Shown here: piece by piece, positions 23,441-36,200 of the stretch | Numbering within the stretch: the first letter of the stretch is position 1 | How the letters are laid out: the number at the start of each line of letters is the position of its first letter | DNA from: Symsagittifera roscoffensis | Lineage: Eukaryota > Xenacoelomorpha > Acoela > Convolutidae | DNA length: 64,000 nucleotides | Direction: 5' to 3' | NCBI RefSeq assembly: GCF_963678635.1 | Contig: NC_087065.1 | Span: 13,490,743-13,554,742, forward strand | Program-made: the position numbers and the translations under genes | Notes under the pieces: model-generated | What the model was told of the DNA's origin: nothing | The model's input: only the letters and a program-made list of their open reading frames with translations | The model's database searches: none

Positions 23441-23600
23441 GAGCATCATCACCTCGAGTTATTAACAATCGATTACGACATGCTCGATATATTATCGGTA
23501 CCATATAGTTCGCCAATTGTTATCAATGGCAAGTGGAGGATACCGGTGACTAAAAAAAACTCATTTATGATGCAAGATGCAATATTAGCAATCAAGGAAA
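23441..23600 (+). repeat. Prototype monomer A1 (160 bp)
   Basis: It contains CTCGAG, ATCGATTACGACATGCTCG, CGGTACCATATAGTTCGCC at about 57-75, AATTGTTATCAATGGC and AAGTGGAGGATACCGGTGAC. Most other A1 copies read AGGGTACC there, giving two GGTACC sites about 42 bp apart. The A-run after GACT varies between 6 and 8 bases among copies. Confidence 0.93.
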
Positions 23601-23762
23601 GAGCATCGTCAACTCAAGTTATGAAAAATCAAATAACACTGTCTCAACACAACGTCAATACCATATAGTTCTACAATTGTCAGGAGGCATGTGGGGGTAA
23701 CAGTTTTTGAAATAAGGAAAGATAATTTTATGATTCTACATCAATCAAAATAATCATGGAAT
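23601..23762 (+). repeat. Prototype monomer B1 (162 bp)
   Basis: It starts GAGCATCGTCAACTCAAG and has CAACACAACGTCAATA followed by CCATATAGTTCTACAATTGT at positions 61-80, the same register as A1 and A2, then GGAGGCATGTGGGGGTAACA. Confidence 0.93.
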
Positions 23763-26290
23763 TAGCATCATCACCACGAGTTATTAACAATCGATTACGA
23801 CATGCTCGATATATTATCGGTACCATATAGTTCGCCAATTGTTATCAATGGCAAGTGGAGGGTACCGGTGACTGAAAAAACTCATTTAAGATGCAAGATT
23901 AGCAATCAAGGAAAAAGCATCGTCAACTCAAGTTATGAAAAATCAAATACCACTGTCTCAACCCAACGTCAATACCATATAGTTCTACAATTGTCAGGAG
24001 ACATGTGGGGGTAACAGCTTTTCAAATAAAGAAAGATAATTTTATGATTCTACATCAACCAAAGTAATCAATGAATGAGCATCATCACCTCGAGTTATTA
24101 ACAATCGATTACGACAAGCTCGATATATTATCGGTACCATATAGTTCGCCAATTGTTATCAATGGCAAGTGGAGGATACCGGTGACTAAAAAAAACTCAT
24201 TTATGATGCAAGATGCAAAATTAGCAATCAAGGAAAGAGCATCGTCAACTCAAGTTATGAAAAATCAAATACCACTGTCTCAACACAACGTCAATACCAT
24301 ATAGTTCTACAATTGTCAGGAGGCATGTGGGGGTAACAGTTTTTGAAATAAAGAAAGATAAATTTATGATTCTACATCAATCAAAGTAATCAATGAATGA
24401 GCATCATCACCTCGAGTTATTAACAATCGATTACGACATGCTCGATATATTATCGGTACCATATAGTTCGCCAATTGTTATCAATGGCAAGTGGAGGATA
24501 CCGGTGACTAAAAAAACTCATTTATGATGCAAGATGCAATATTAGCAAGGAAAGAGCATCGTCAACTCAAATTATGAAAAATCAAATACCACTGTCTCAA
24601 CACAACGTCAATACCACATAGTTCTACAATTGTCAGGAGGCATGTGGGGGTAACAGTTTTTGAAATAAAGAAAGATAATTTTATGATTCTACATCAATCA
24701 AAATAATCAATGAATGAGCATCATCACCTCGAGTTATTAACAATCGATTACGACATGCTCGATATATTATCGGTACCATATAGTTCGCCAATTGTTATCA
24801 ATGGCAAGTGGAGGATACCGGTGACTAAAAAAACTCATTTATGATGCAAGATGCAATATTAGCAATCAAGGAAAGAGCATCGTCAACTCAAGTTATGAAA
24901 AATCAAATACCACTGTCTCAACACAACGTCAATACCATATAGTTCTACAATTGTCAGGAGGCATGTGGGGGTAACAGTTTTTCAAATAAAGAAAGATAAT
25001 TTTATGATTCTACATCAATCAAAGTAATCAATGAATGAGCATCATCGCCTCGAGTTATTAACAATCGATTACGACATGCTCGATATATTATCGGTACCAT
25101 ATAGTTCGCCAATTGTTATCAATGGCAAGTCGAGGGTACCGGTGACTAAGAAAACTCATTTGTGATGCAAGATGCAATATTAGCAATCAAGGAAAGAGTA
25201 TCGTCAATTCAAGTTATGAAAAATCAAATACCACTGTTTCAACACAACGTCAACACCATATAGTTCTACAATTGTCAGGAGCCATGTGGGGTAACAGTTT
25301 TTCAAATAAAGAAAGATAATTTTATGATTCTACATCAATCAAAATAATCAATGAATGAGCATCATCGCCTCGAGTTATTAACAATCGATTACGACATGCT
25401 CGATATATTATCGGTACCATATAGTTCGCCAATTGTTATCAATGGCAAGTCGAGGGTACCGGTGACTAAGAAAACTCATTTGTGATGCAAGATGCAATAT
25501 TAGCAATCAAGGAAAGAGCATCGTCAATTCAAGTTATGAAAAATCAAATACCACTGTTTCAACACAACGTCAACACCATATAGTTCTACAATTGTCAGGA
25601 GGCATGTGGGGTAACAGTTTTTCAAATAAAGAAAGATAATTTTATGATTCTACATCAATCAAAATAATCAATGAATGAGCATCATCGCCTCGAGTTATTA
25701 ACAATCGATTACGACATGCTCGATATATTATCGGTACCATATAGTTCGCCAATTGTTATCAATGGCAAGTGGAGGGTACCGGTGACTAAGAAAACTCATT
25801 TATGATGCAAGATTAGCAATCAAGGAAAAAGCATCGTCAATTCAAGTTATGAAAAATCAAATACCACTGTCTCAACACAACGTCAATACCATATAGTTCT
25901 ACAATTGTCAGGAGGCATGTGGGGGTAACAGCTTTTCAAATAAAGAAAGATAATTTTACGATTCTACATCAATCAAAATAATCAATGAATGAGCATCATC
26001 ACCTCGTTATTAACAATCGATTACGACATGCTCGATATATTAACCGGTACCATATAGTTCGCCAATTGTTATCAATGGCAAGTGGAGGGTACCGGTGACT
26101 AAAAAAACTCATTTATGATGCAAGATTAGCAATCAAGAAAAAAGCATCGTCAATTCAAGTTATGAAAAATCAAATACCATTGTCTGAACACAACGTCAAT
26201 ACCATATAGTTCTACAATTGTCAGGAGCCATGTGGGGGTAGCAGCTTCTCAAACAAAGATAGTTAATTTATGATGCTAGATCAATTTAGG

Positions 26291-29200
26291 TAAACAATGA
26301 TAGAGCATCGCCTCTTCGAGTTGTTAACAAAAGATAACAACATGCTCGATATAAAATCGGTACTATTTAGTTCGCCAATTGTTAACATAGGCATGTGGAG
26401 GGTACCGGATTAATAAAACAAAACTTTATTTATGATGCCAGATGAATTTTAAATAATCATAGAAAGAGCATCATGATTTCAAGTTATGAAAAAAAGAACA
26501 CGTCTCGAGACAACGTCAATACCATAAAGTTCGACATTTTCAGGAGGCATGTGGGGGTAACAGCTTTTCAAATAAAGAAAAATAATTTTATGATTCTACA
26601 TCAACCAAAGTAATCAATGAATGAGCATCATCACCTCGAGTTATTAACAATCGATTACGACATAATCGATATATTATCGGTACCATTTAGTTCGCCAATT
26701 GTTATCAATGGCAAGTGGAGGGTACCGGTGGCTAAAAAAAACTCATTTATGATGCAAGATACAGTATTAGCAATCAAGGAAAGAGCATCGTCAACTCAAG
26801 TTAGTTAAAAATCAAATACCACTGTCTCAACACAACGTCAATACCATATAGTTCTACAATTGTCAGGAGGCATGTGGGGGTAACAGTTTTTCAAATAAAG
26901 AAAGATAACTTTATGATTCTACATCAATCAAAATAATCAATGAATGAGCATCATCACCTCGAGTTATTAACAATCGATTACGACATGCTCGATATATTAT
27001 CGGTACCATATAGTTCGCCAATTGTTATCAATGGCAAGTGGAGGATACCGGTGACAAAATTTTTTTATTTATGACGCAAGATGAGTTATTAGCAATCAGG
27101 GAAAGAGCAATCAAGGAGTTATTATTTTTGGAGGGTACCGGAGAAATAAAACTAAAACTTTATTTATGATGCCAGATGAATTTTAAATAATCAGAGAAAG
27201 AGCATCATGATTTCGAGTTATGAAAAAAAGAACACGTCTCGAGACAACGTCAATACCATAAAGTTCGACATTTTCAGGAGGCATGTGGGGGTAACAGCTT
27301 TTCAAATAAAGGAAGATAATTTATGATTCTACATCAATCAAAGTAATCAATGAATGAGCATCATCACCTCGAGTTATTAACAATCGATTATATGCTCGAT
27401 ATATTATCGGTACCATATAGTTCGCCAATTGTTATCAATGGCAAGTGGAGGGTACCGGTGACTAAGAAAACTCAATTATGATGCAAGATTAGCAATCAAG
27501 GAAAAAGCATCGTCAATTCAAGTTATGAAAAATCAAATACCACTGTCTCAACACAACGTCAATACCATATAGTTCTACAATTGTCAGGAGGCATGTGGGG
27601 GTAACAGCTTTTCAAATAAAGAAAGATAATTTTATGATTCTACATCAATCAAAATAATCAATGAATGAGCATCATCACCTCGTTATTAACAATCGATTAC
27701 GACATGCTCGATATATTATCGGTACCATATAGTTCGCCAATTGTTATCAATGGCAAGTGGAGGGTACCGGTGACTAAGAAAACTCAATTATGATGCAAGA
27801 TTAGCAATCAAGGAAAAAGCATCGTCAATTCAAGTTATGAAAAATCAAATACCACTGTCTCAACACAACGTCAATACCATATAGTTCTACAATTGTCAGG
27901 AGGCATGTGGGGGTAACAGTTTTTCAAATAAAGAAAGATAACTTTAAGATTCTACATCAATCAAAATAATCAATGAATGAGCATCATCACCTCGAGTTAT
28001 TAACAATCGATTACGACATGCTCGATATATTATCGGTACCATATAGTTCGCCAATTGTTATCAATGGCAAGTGGAGGGTACCGGTGACAAAAATTTTTTA
28101 TTTATGACGCAAGATGAGTTATTAGCAATCAAGGAAAGAGCAATCAAGGAGTCATTATTTTTGGAGGGTACCGGAGAAATAAAACTAAAACTTTATTTAT
28201 GATGCCAGATGAATTTTAAATAATCAGAGAAAGAGCATCATGATTTCGAGTTATGAAAAAAAGAACACGTCTCGAGACAACGTCAATACCATAAAGTTCG
28301 ACATTTTCAGGAGGCATGTGGGGGTAACAGCTTTTCAAATAAAGGAAGATAATTTATGATTCTACATCAATCAAAGTAATCAATGAATGAGCATCATCAC
28401 CTCGAGTTATTAACAATCGATTACATGCTCGATATATTATCGGTACCATATAGTTCGCCAATTGTTATCAATGGCAAGTGGAGGGTACCGGTGACTAAGA
28501 AAACTCATTTATGATGCAAGATTAGCAATCAAGGAAAAAGCATCGTCAATTCAAGTTATGAAATATCAAATACCACTGTCTCAACACAACGTCAATACCA
28601 TATAGTTCTACAATTGTCAGGAGGCATGTGGGGGTAACAGCTTTTCAAATAAAGAAAGATAATTTTATGATTCTACATCAATCAAAATAATCAATGAATG
28701 AGCATCATCACCTCGTTATTAACAATCGATTACGACATGCTCGATATATTATCGGTACCATATAGTTCGCCAATTGTTATCAATGGCAAGTGGAGGGTAC
28801 CGGTGACTAAAAAAACTCATTTCTGATGCAAGATTAGCAATCAAGGAAAAAGCATCGTCAATTCAAGTTATGAAAAATCAAATACCATTGTCTGAACACA
28901 ACGTCAATACCATATAGTTCTACAATTGTCAGGAGCCATGTGGGGGTAGCAGCTTCTCAAACAAAGAAAGTTAATTTATGATGCTAGATCAATTTAGGTA
29001 AACAATGATAGAGCATCGCCTCTTCGAGTTGTTAACAAAAGATAACAACATGCTCGATATAAAATCGGTACTATTTAGTTCGCCAATTGTTAACATAGGC
29101 ATGTGGAGGGTACCGGATTAATAAAAAAAAACTTTATTTATGATGCCAGATGAATTTTTAATAATCATAGAAAGAGCATCATGATTCCAAGTTATGAAAA

Positions 29201-31087
29201 AAAGAACACGTCTCGAGACAACGTCAATACCATAAAGTTCGACATTTTCAGGAGGCATGTGGGGGTAACAGCTTTTCAAATAAAGAAAGATAATTTTATG
29301 ATTCTACATCAATCAAAGTAATCAATGAATGAGCATCATCACCTCGAGTTATTAACAATCGATTACGACATGCTCGATATATTATCGGTACCATTTAGTT
29401 CGCCAATTGTTATCAATGGCAAGTGGAGGGTACCGGTGACTAAAAAAAACTCATTTATGATGCAAGATGCAGTATTAGCAATCAAGGAAAGAGCATCGTC
29501 AACTCAAGTTAGTTAAAAATCAAATACCACTGTCTCAACACAACGTCAATACCATATAGTTCTACAATTGTCAGGAGGCATGTGGGGGTAACAGTTTTTC
29601 AAATAAAGAAAGATAACTTTATGATTCTACATCAATCAAAATAATCAATGAATGAGCATCATCACCTCGAGTTATTAACAATCGATTACGACATGCTCGA
29701 TATATTATCGGTACCATATAGTTCGCCAATTGTTATCAATGGCAAGTGGAGGGTACCGGTGACCAAGAAAACTCATTTATGATGCAAGATTAGCAATCAA
29801 GGAAAAAGCATCGTCAATTCAAGTTATGAAAAATCAAATACCACTGTCTCAACACAACGTCAATACCATATAGTTCTACAATTGTCAGGAGGCATGTGTG
29901 GGTATCAGCTTTTCAAATAAAGAAAGATAATTTTATGATTCTACATCAATCAAAATAATCAATGAATGAGCATCATCACCTCGTTATTAACAATCGATTA
30001 CGACATGCTCGATATATTATCGGTACCATATAGTTCGCCAATTGTTATCAATGGCAAGTGGAGGGTACCGGTGACTAAAAAACTCATTTATGATGCAATA
30101 TTAGCAATCAAGGAAAAAGCATCGTCAATTCAAGTTATGAAAAATCAAATACCATTGTCTGAACACAACGTCAATACCATATAGTTCTACAATTGTCAGG
30201 AGCCATGAGGGGGTAGCAGCTTCTCAAACAAAGATAGTTAATTTATGATGCTAGATCAATTTAGGTAAACAATGATAGAGCATCGCCTCTTCGAGTTGTT
30301 AACAAAAGATAACAACATGCTCGATATAAAATCGGTACTATTTAGTTCGCCAATTGTTAACATAGGCATGTGGAGGGTACCGGATTAATAAAACAAAAAC
30401 TTTATTTATGATGCCAGATGAATTTTAAATAATCATAGAAAGAGCATCATGATTTCAAGTTATGAAAAAAAGAACACGTCTCGAGACAACGTCAATACCA
30501 TAAAGTTCGACATTTTCAGGAGGCATGTGGGGGTAACAGCTTTTCAAATAAAGAAAGATAATTTTATGATTCTACATCAATCAAAGTAATCAATGAATGA
30601 GCATCATCACCTCGAGTTATTAACAATCGATTACGACATGCTCGATATATTATCGGTACCATTTAGTTCGCCAATTGTTATCAATGGCAAGTGGAGGGTA
30701 CCGGTGACTAAAAAAACTCATTTATGATGCAAGATGCAGTATTAGCAATCAAGGAAAGAGCATGGTCAACTCAAGTTAGTTAAAAATCAAATACCACTGT
30801 CTCAACAAAACGTCAATACCATATAGTTCTACAATTGTCAGGAGGCATGTGGGGGTAACAGTTTTTCAAATAAAGAAAGATAACTTTATGATTCTACATC
30901 AATCAAAATAATCAATGAATGAGCATCATCACCTCGAGTTATTAACAATCGATTACGACATGCTCGATATATTATCGGTACCATATAGTTCGCCAATTGT
31001 TATCAATGGCAAGTAGAGGGTACCGGTGACAAATTTTTTTTATTTATGACGCAAGATGAGTTATTAGCAATCAAGGAAAGAGCAATC
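26291..31087 (+). repeat. Satellite, complex HORs with a 2,708-bp spacing
   Basis: An unusual A2 (AACAAAAGATAACAACATGC) occurs at 26303, 29011 and 30278, spacings of 2,708 and 1,267 bp, each followed by a near-identical B2-A1 block. dA2 occurs at 27113 and 28146 (1,033 bp apart); here dA2 is followed by a B2-type monomer, a recombinant arrangement not seen before 27 kb. Several A1 copies read CACCTCGTTATTAAC, lacking GAG within the CTCGAG site. Confidence 0.9.
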
Positions 31088-33291
31088 AAGGAGTTATTAT
31101 TTTTGGAGGGTACCGGAGAAATAAAACTAAAACTTTATTTATGATGCCAGATGAATTTTAAATAATCAGAGAAAGAGCATCATGATTTCGAGTTATGAAA
31201 AAAAGAACACGTCTCGAGAAAACGTCAATACCATAAAGTTCGACATTTTCAGGAGGCATGTGGGGGTAACAGCTTTTCAAATAAAGGAAGATAATTTATG
31301 ATTCTACATCAATCAAAGTAATCAATGAATGAGCACCATCACCTCGAGTTATTAACAATCGATAACGACATGCTCGATATATTATCGGTACCATATAGTT
31401 CGCCAATTGTTATCAATGGCAAGTGGAGGGTACCGGTGACTAAAAAAAACTCATTTATGATGCAAGATGCAATATTAGCAATCAAGGAAAGAGCATCGTC
31501 AACTCAAGTATTTTAAAAATCAAATACCACTGTCTCAACACAACGTCAATACCATATAGTTCTACGATTGTCAGGAGGCATGTGGGGGTAACAGTTTTTC
31601 AAATAAAGAAAGATAATTTTATGATTCTACATCAATCAAAATAATCAATGAATGAGCATCATCACCTCGAGTTATTAACAATCGATTACGACATGCTCGA
31701 TATATTATCGGTACCATATAGTTCGCCAATTGTTATCAATGGCAAGTAGAGGGTACCGGTGACAAATTTTTTTTATTTATGACGCAAGATGAGTTATTAG
31801 CAATCAAGGAAAGAGCAATCAAGGAGTTATTATTTTTGGAGGGTACCGGAGAAATAAAACTAAAACTTTATTTATGATGCCAGATGAATTTTAAATAATC
31901 AGAGAAAGAGCATCATGATTTCGAGTTATGAAAAAAAGAACACGTCTCGAGACAACGTCAATACCATAAAGTTCGACATTTTCAGGAGGCATGTGGGGGT
32001 AACAGCTTTTCAAATAAAGGAAGATAATTTATGATTCTACATCAATCAAAGTAATCAATGAATGAGCACCATCACCTCGAGTTATTAACAATCGATAACG
32101 ACATGCTCGATATATTATCGGTACCATATAGTTCGCCAATTGTTATCAATGGCAAGTGGAGGGTACCGGTGACTAAAAAAAACTCATTTATGATGCAAGA
32201 TGCAATATTAGCAATCAAGGAAAGAGCATCGTCAACTCAAGTATTTTAAAAATCAAATACCACTGTCTCAACACAACGTCAATACCATATAGTTCTACGA
32301 TTGTCAGGAGGCATGTGGGGGTAACAGTTTTTCAAATAAAGAAAGATAATTTTATGATTCTACATCAATCAAAATAATCAATGAATGAGCATCATCACCT
32401 CGAGTTATTAACAATCGATTACGACATGCTCGATATATTATCGTTACCATATAGTTCGCCAATTGTTATCAATGGCAAGTGGAGGGTACCGGTGACAAAA
32501 ATTTTTTATTTATGACGCAAGATGAGTTATTAGCATTCAAGGAAAGAGCAATCAAGGAGTTATTATTTTTGGAGGGTACCGGAGAAATAAAACAAAAAAT
32601 TTACTTATGACGCAGGACGAATTTTAGTTAATCACAGAAAAGAGCATCGTCAATTCAAATTAAGAGAAAACAAATACGACAGTATCAACACAATGTCAAC
32701 ACGATACAGTTCTACAATTGTCAGGAGCCCTGTGAGGGTAGCAGCTTTTCAAACAAAGATAGATAATTTATGATGCTAGATCAATTTAGGAAAAAATTGA
32801 TAGAATATCATCACCTCGAGTTATTAGCAATCGATTACGACATGCTCGATATATTATCGGTACCATATAGTTCGCCAATTGTTATCAATGGCAAGTGGAG
32901 GGTACCGGTGACTAAAAAACTCATTTATGATGCAAGATGCAATATTAGCAATCAAGGAAAGAGCATCGTCAACTCAAGTATTTTAAAAATCAAATACTAC
33001 TGTCTCAACACAACGTCAATACCATATAGTTCTACGATTGTCAGGAGGCATGTGGGGGTAACAGTTTTTCAAATAAAGAAAGATAATTTTATGATTCTAC
33101 ATCAATCAAAATAATCAATGAATGAGCATCATCACCTCGAGTTATTAACAATCGATTACGACATGCTCGATATATTATCGGTACCATATAGTTCGCCAAT
33201 TGTTATCAATGGCAAGTGGAGGGTACCGGTGACAAAATTTTTTTTATTTATGACGCAAGATGAGTTATTAGCATTCAAGGAAAGAGCAATC
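31088..33291 (+). repeat. 733-bp higher-order repeat, three copies
   Basis: Units run 31088-31820, 31821-32553 and 32554-33291 (733, 733 and 738 bp), four full monomers plus dA2. The first two are nearly identical, including the rare ATCGATAACGACATGC and CAACTCAAGTATTTTAA variants. The third takes a different dA2 tail (AAAAAATTTACTTATGACGC) and an A2-A1 hybrid monomer. Confidence 0.93.
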
Positions 33292-36200
33292 AAGGAGTTA
33301 TTATTTTTGGAGGGTACCGGAGAAATAAAACAAAAAATTTACTTATGACGCAGGACGAATTTTAGTTAATCACAGAAAAGAGCATCGTCAATTCAAATTA
33401 AGAGAAAACAAATACGACAGTATCAACACAATGTCAACACGGTACAGTTCTACAATTGTCAGGAGCCCTGTGAGGGTAGCAGCTTTTCAAACAAAGATAG
33501 ATAATTTATGATGCTAGATCAATTTAGGAAAAAATTGATAGAATATCATCACCTCGAGTTATTAGCAATCGATTACGACATGCTCGATATATTATCGGTA
33601 CCATATAGTTCGCCAATTGTTATCAATGGCAAGTGGAGGGTACCGGTGACTAAAAAACTATTTATGATGCAAGATTAGCAATCAAGGAAAAAGCATCGTC
33701 AATTCAAGTTATGAAAAACCAAATACCATTGTCTGAACACAACGTCAATACCATATAGTTCTACAAATGTCAGGAGCCATGTGGGGGTAGCAGCTTCTCA
33801 AACAAAGATAGTTAATATTAGATGCTAGATCAATTTAGGTAAACAATGATAGAGCATCGCCTCTTCGAGTTTTTAACAAGAGATAACGACGTGCTCGATA
33901 TAAAATTGGTACTATTTAGTTAGCCAATTGTTAACATAGGCATGTGGAGGGTACCGGATTAATAAAACAAAAACCTTATTTATGATGCCAGATGAATTTT
34001 AAATAATCAGAGAAAGAGCATCATGATTTCAAGTTATGAAAAAAAGAACACGTCTCGAGACAACGTCAATACCATAAAGTTCGACATTTTCAGGAGGCAT
34101 GTGGGGGTAACAGCTTTTCAAATAAAGAAAGATAATTTTATGATTCTACATCAATCAAAGTAATCAATGAATGAGCATCACCACCTCGAGTTATTAACAA
34201 TCGATTACGACATGCTCGATATATTATCGGTACCATATAGTTCGCCAATTGTTATCAATGGCAAGTGGAGGGTACCGGTGACTAAAAAACTCATTTATGA
34301 TGCAAGATGCAAAATAAGCAATCAAGGAAAGAGCATCGTCAACTCATGTTATGAAAAATCAAATACCACTGTCTCAACACAAGGTCAATACCATATAGTT
34401 CTACAATTGTCAGGAGGCATGTGGGGGTAAGTTTTTCAAATAAAGAAAGATAATTTTATGATTCTACATCAATCAAAATAACCAATGAATGAGCATCATC
34501 ACCTCGAGTTATTAACAATCGATTACGACATGCTCGATATAATATCGGTACCATATAGTTCGCCAATTGTTATCAATGGCAAATGGAGGGTACCGGTGAC
34601 AAATTTTTTTTATTTATGACACAAGATCAGTTATTAGCAATCAAGGAAAGAGCTATCAAGGAGTTATTATTTTTGGAGGGTACCGGAGAAATAAAACAAA
34701 AAATTTACTTATGACGCAGGACGAATTTTAGTTAATCACAGAAAAGAGCATCGTCAATTCAAATTAAGAAAAAACAAATACGACATTATCAACACAATGT
34801 CAACACGATACAGCTCTACAATTGTCAGGAGCCCTGTGAGGGTAGCAGCTTTTCAAACAAAAATAGATAATTTATGATGCTAGATCAATTTAGGAAAACA
34901 TTGATAGAATATCATCTCTCCGAGTTGTTTAGAATAGATAACGACAGGCGCGATATAAAATCGGTACTATTTAGTTAGCCAATTGTTTACATAGGCATGT
35001 GGAGGGTACCGGAGTAGTAAAACAAAAACCTTATTTATGATGCCACATGAAATTTAAATAATCAAAGAAAGGGCATCATGATTTCAAGTTATGAAAAAAT
35101 GAACAACAGTCTCGACACAAAGTCAATACCAAAAAGTTCGTTATTTTCAGGACGGATGGGGGGGTAACAGTTTTTCAAATAAAGAAAGATAATTTTATGA
35201 TTCTACATCAATCAAAATAATCAATGAATGAGCATCATCACCTCGAGTTATTAACAATCGATTACGACATGCTCGATATATTATCGGTACCATATAGTTC
35301 GCCAATTGTTATCAATGGCAAGTGGAGTGTACCGGTGACTAAAAAAACTCATTTATGATGCAACATGCAATATTAGCAATCAAGGAAAGAGCATCGTCAA
35401 TTCAAGTTATGAAAAATCAAATACCACTGTCTCAACACAACGTCAATACCATATAGATCTACAATTGTCAGGAGGCATGTGGGGGTAACAGCTTTTCAAA
35501 TAAAAAAAGATATCTTTATGATTCTACATCAATCAAAATAATCAATGAATGAGCATCATCACCTCGAGTTATTAACAATAGATTACGACATGCTCGATAT
35601 ATTATCGGTACCATATAGTTCGCCAATTGTTATCAATGGCAAGTGGAGGGTACCGGTGACTAAAAAAATTCATTTATGATGCAACATGCAATATTAGCAA
35701 TCAAGGAAAGAGCATCGTCAATTTAAGTTATGAAAAATCAAATACCACTGTCTCAACACAACGTCAATACCATATAGATCTACAATTGTCAGGAGGCATG
35801 TGGGGGTAACAGCTTTTGAAATAAAAAAAGATATCTTTATGATTCTACATCAATCAAAGTAATCAATGAATGAGCATCATCACCTCGAGTTATTAACAAT
35901 CGATTACGACATTCTCGATATATTATCGGTACCATATAGTTCGCCAATTGTTATCAATGGCAAGTGGAGGGTGCCGGTGACTAAAAAAACTCATTTATGA
36001 TGCAAGATGCAATATTAGCAATCAAGGAAAGAGCATCGTCAATTCAAGTTATGAAAAATCAAACATACACCACTGTCTCAACACAACGTCAATACCATAT
36101 AGTGCTACAATTGTCAGGAGCGATGTGGGGGTAGCAGCTTCTCAAACAAAGATAATTAATTTATGATGCTAGATCAATTTAGGTAAACAATGATAGAAAA

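Larger units (their letters stand above)
22800..26290 (+). repeat. Run of about eleven A1-B1 dimers (about 321-bp period)
   Basis: Starts of A1 (GAGCATCATCACCTCGAG or close variants) fall near 22806, 23128, 23441, 23763, 24077, 24399, 24716, 25037, 25357, 25677 and 25991, spacings of 313-322 bp. A2 and B2 are absent from this run, so the dimer, not the tetramer, has been amplified here. Some A1 copies lack about 8 bp (GATGCAAGATTAGC instead of GATGCAAGATGCAATATTAGC). Confidence 0.95.

Noticed and set aside
23435-23668. 77-codon frame and its many relatives throughout the satellite
   Set aside because: The frames recur only because the DNA recurs; they break with A-run length, lack a recognisable domain and have no surrounding gene structure.
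22485-23762. CENP-B box
   Set aside because: The conserved block does not match the CENP-B box consensus; only the idea of a conserved box is retained.
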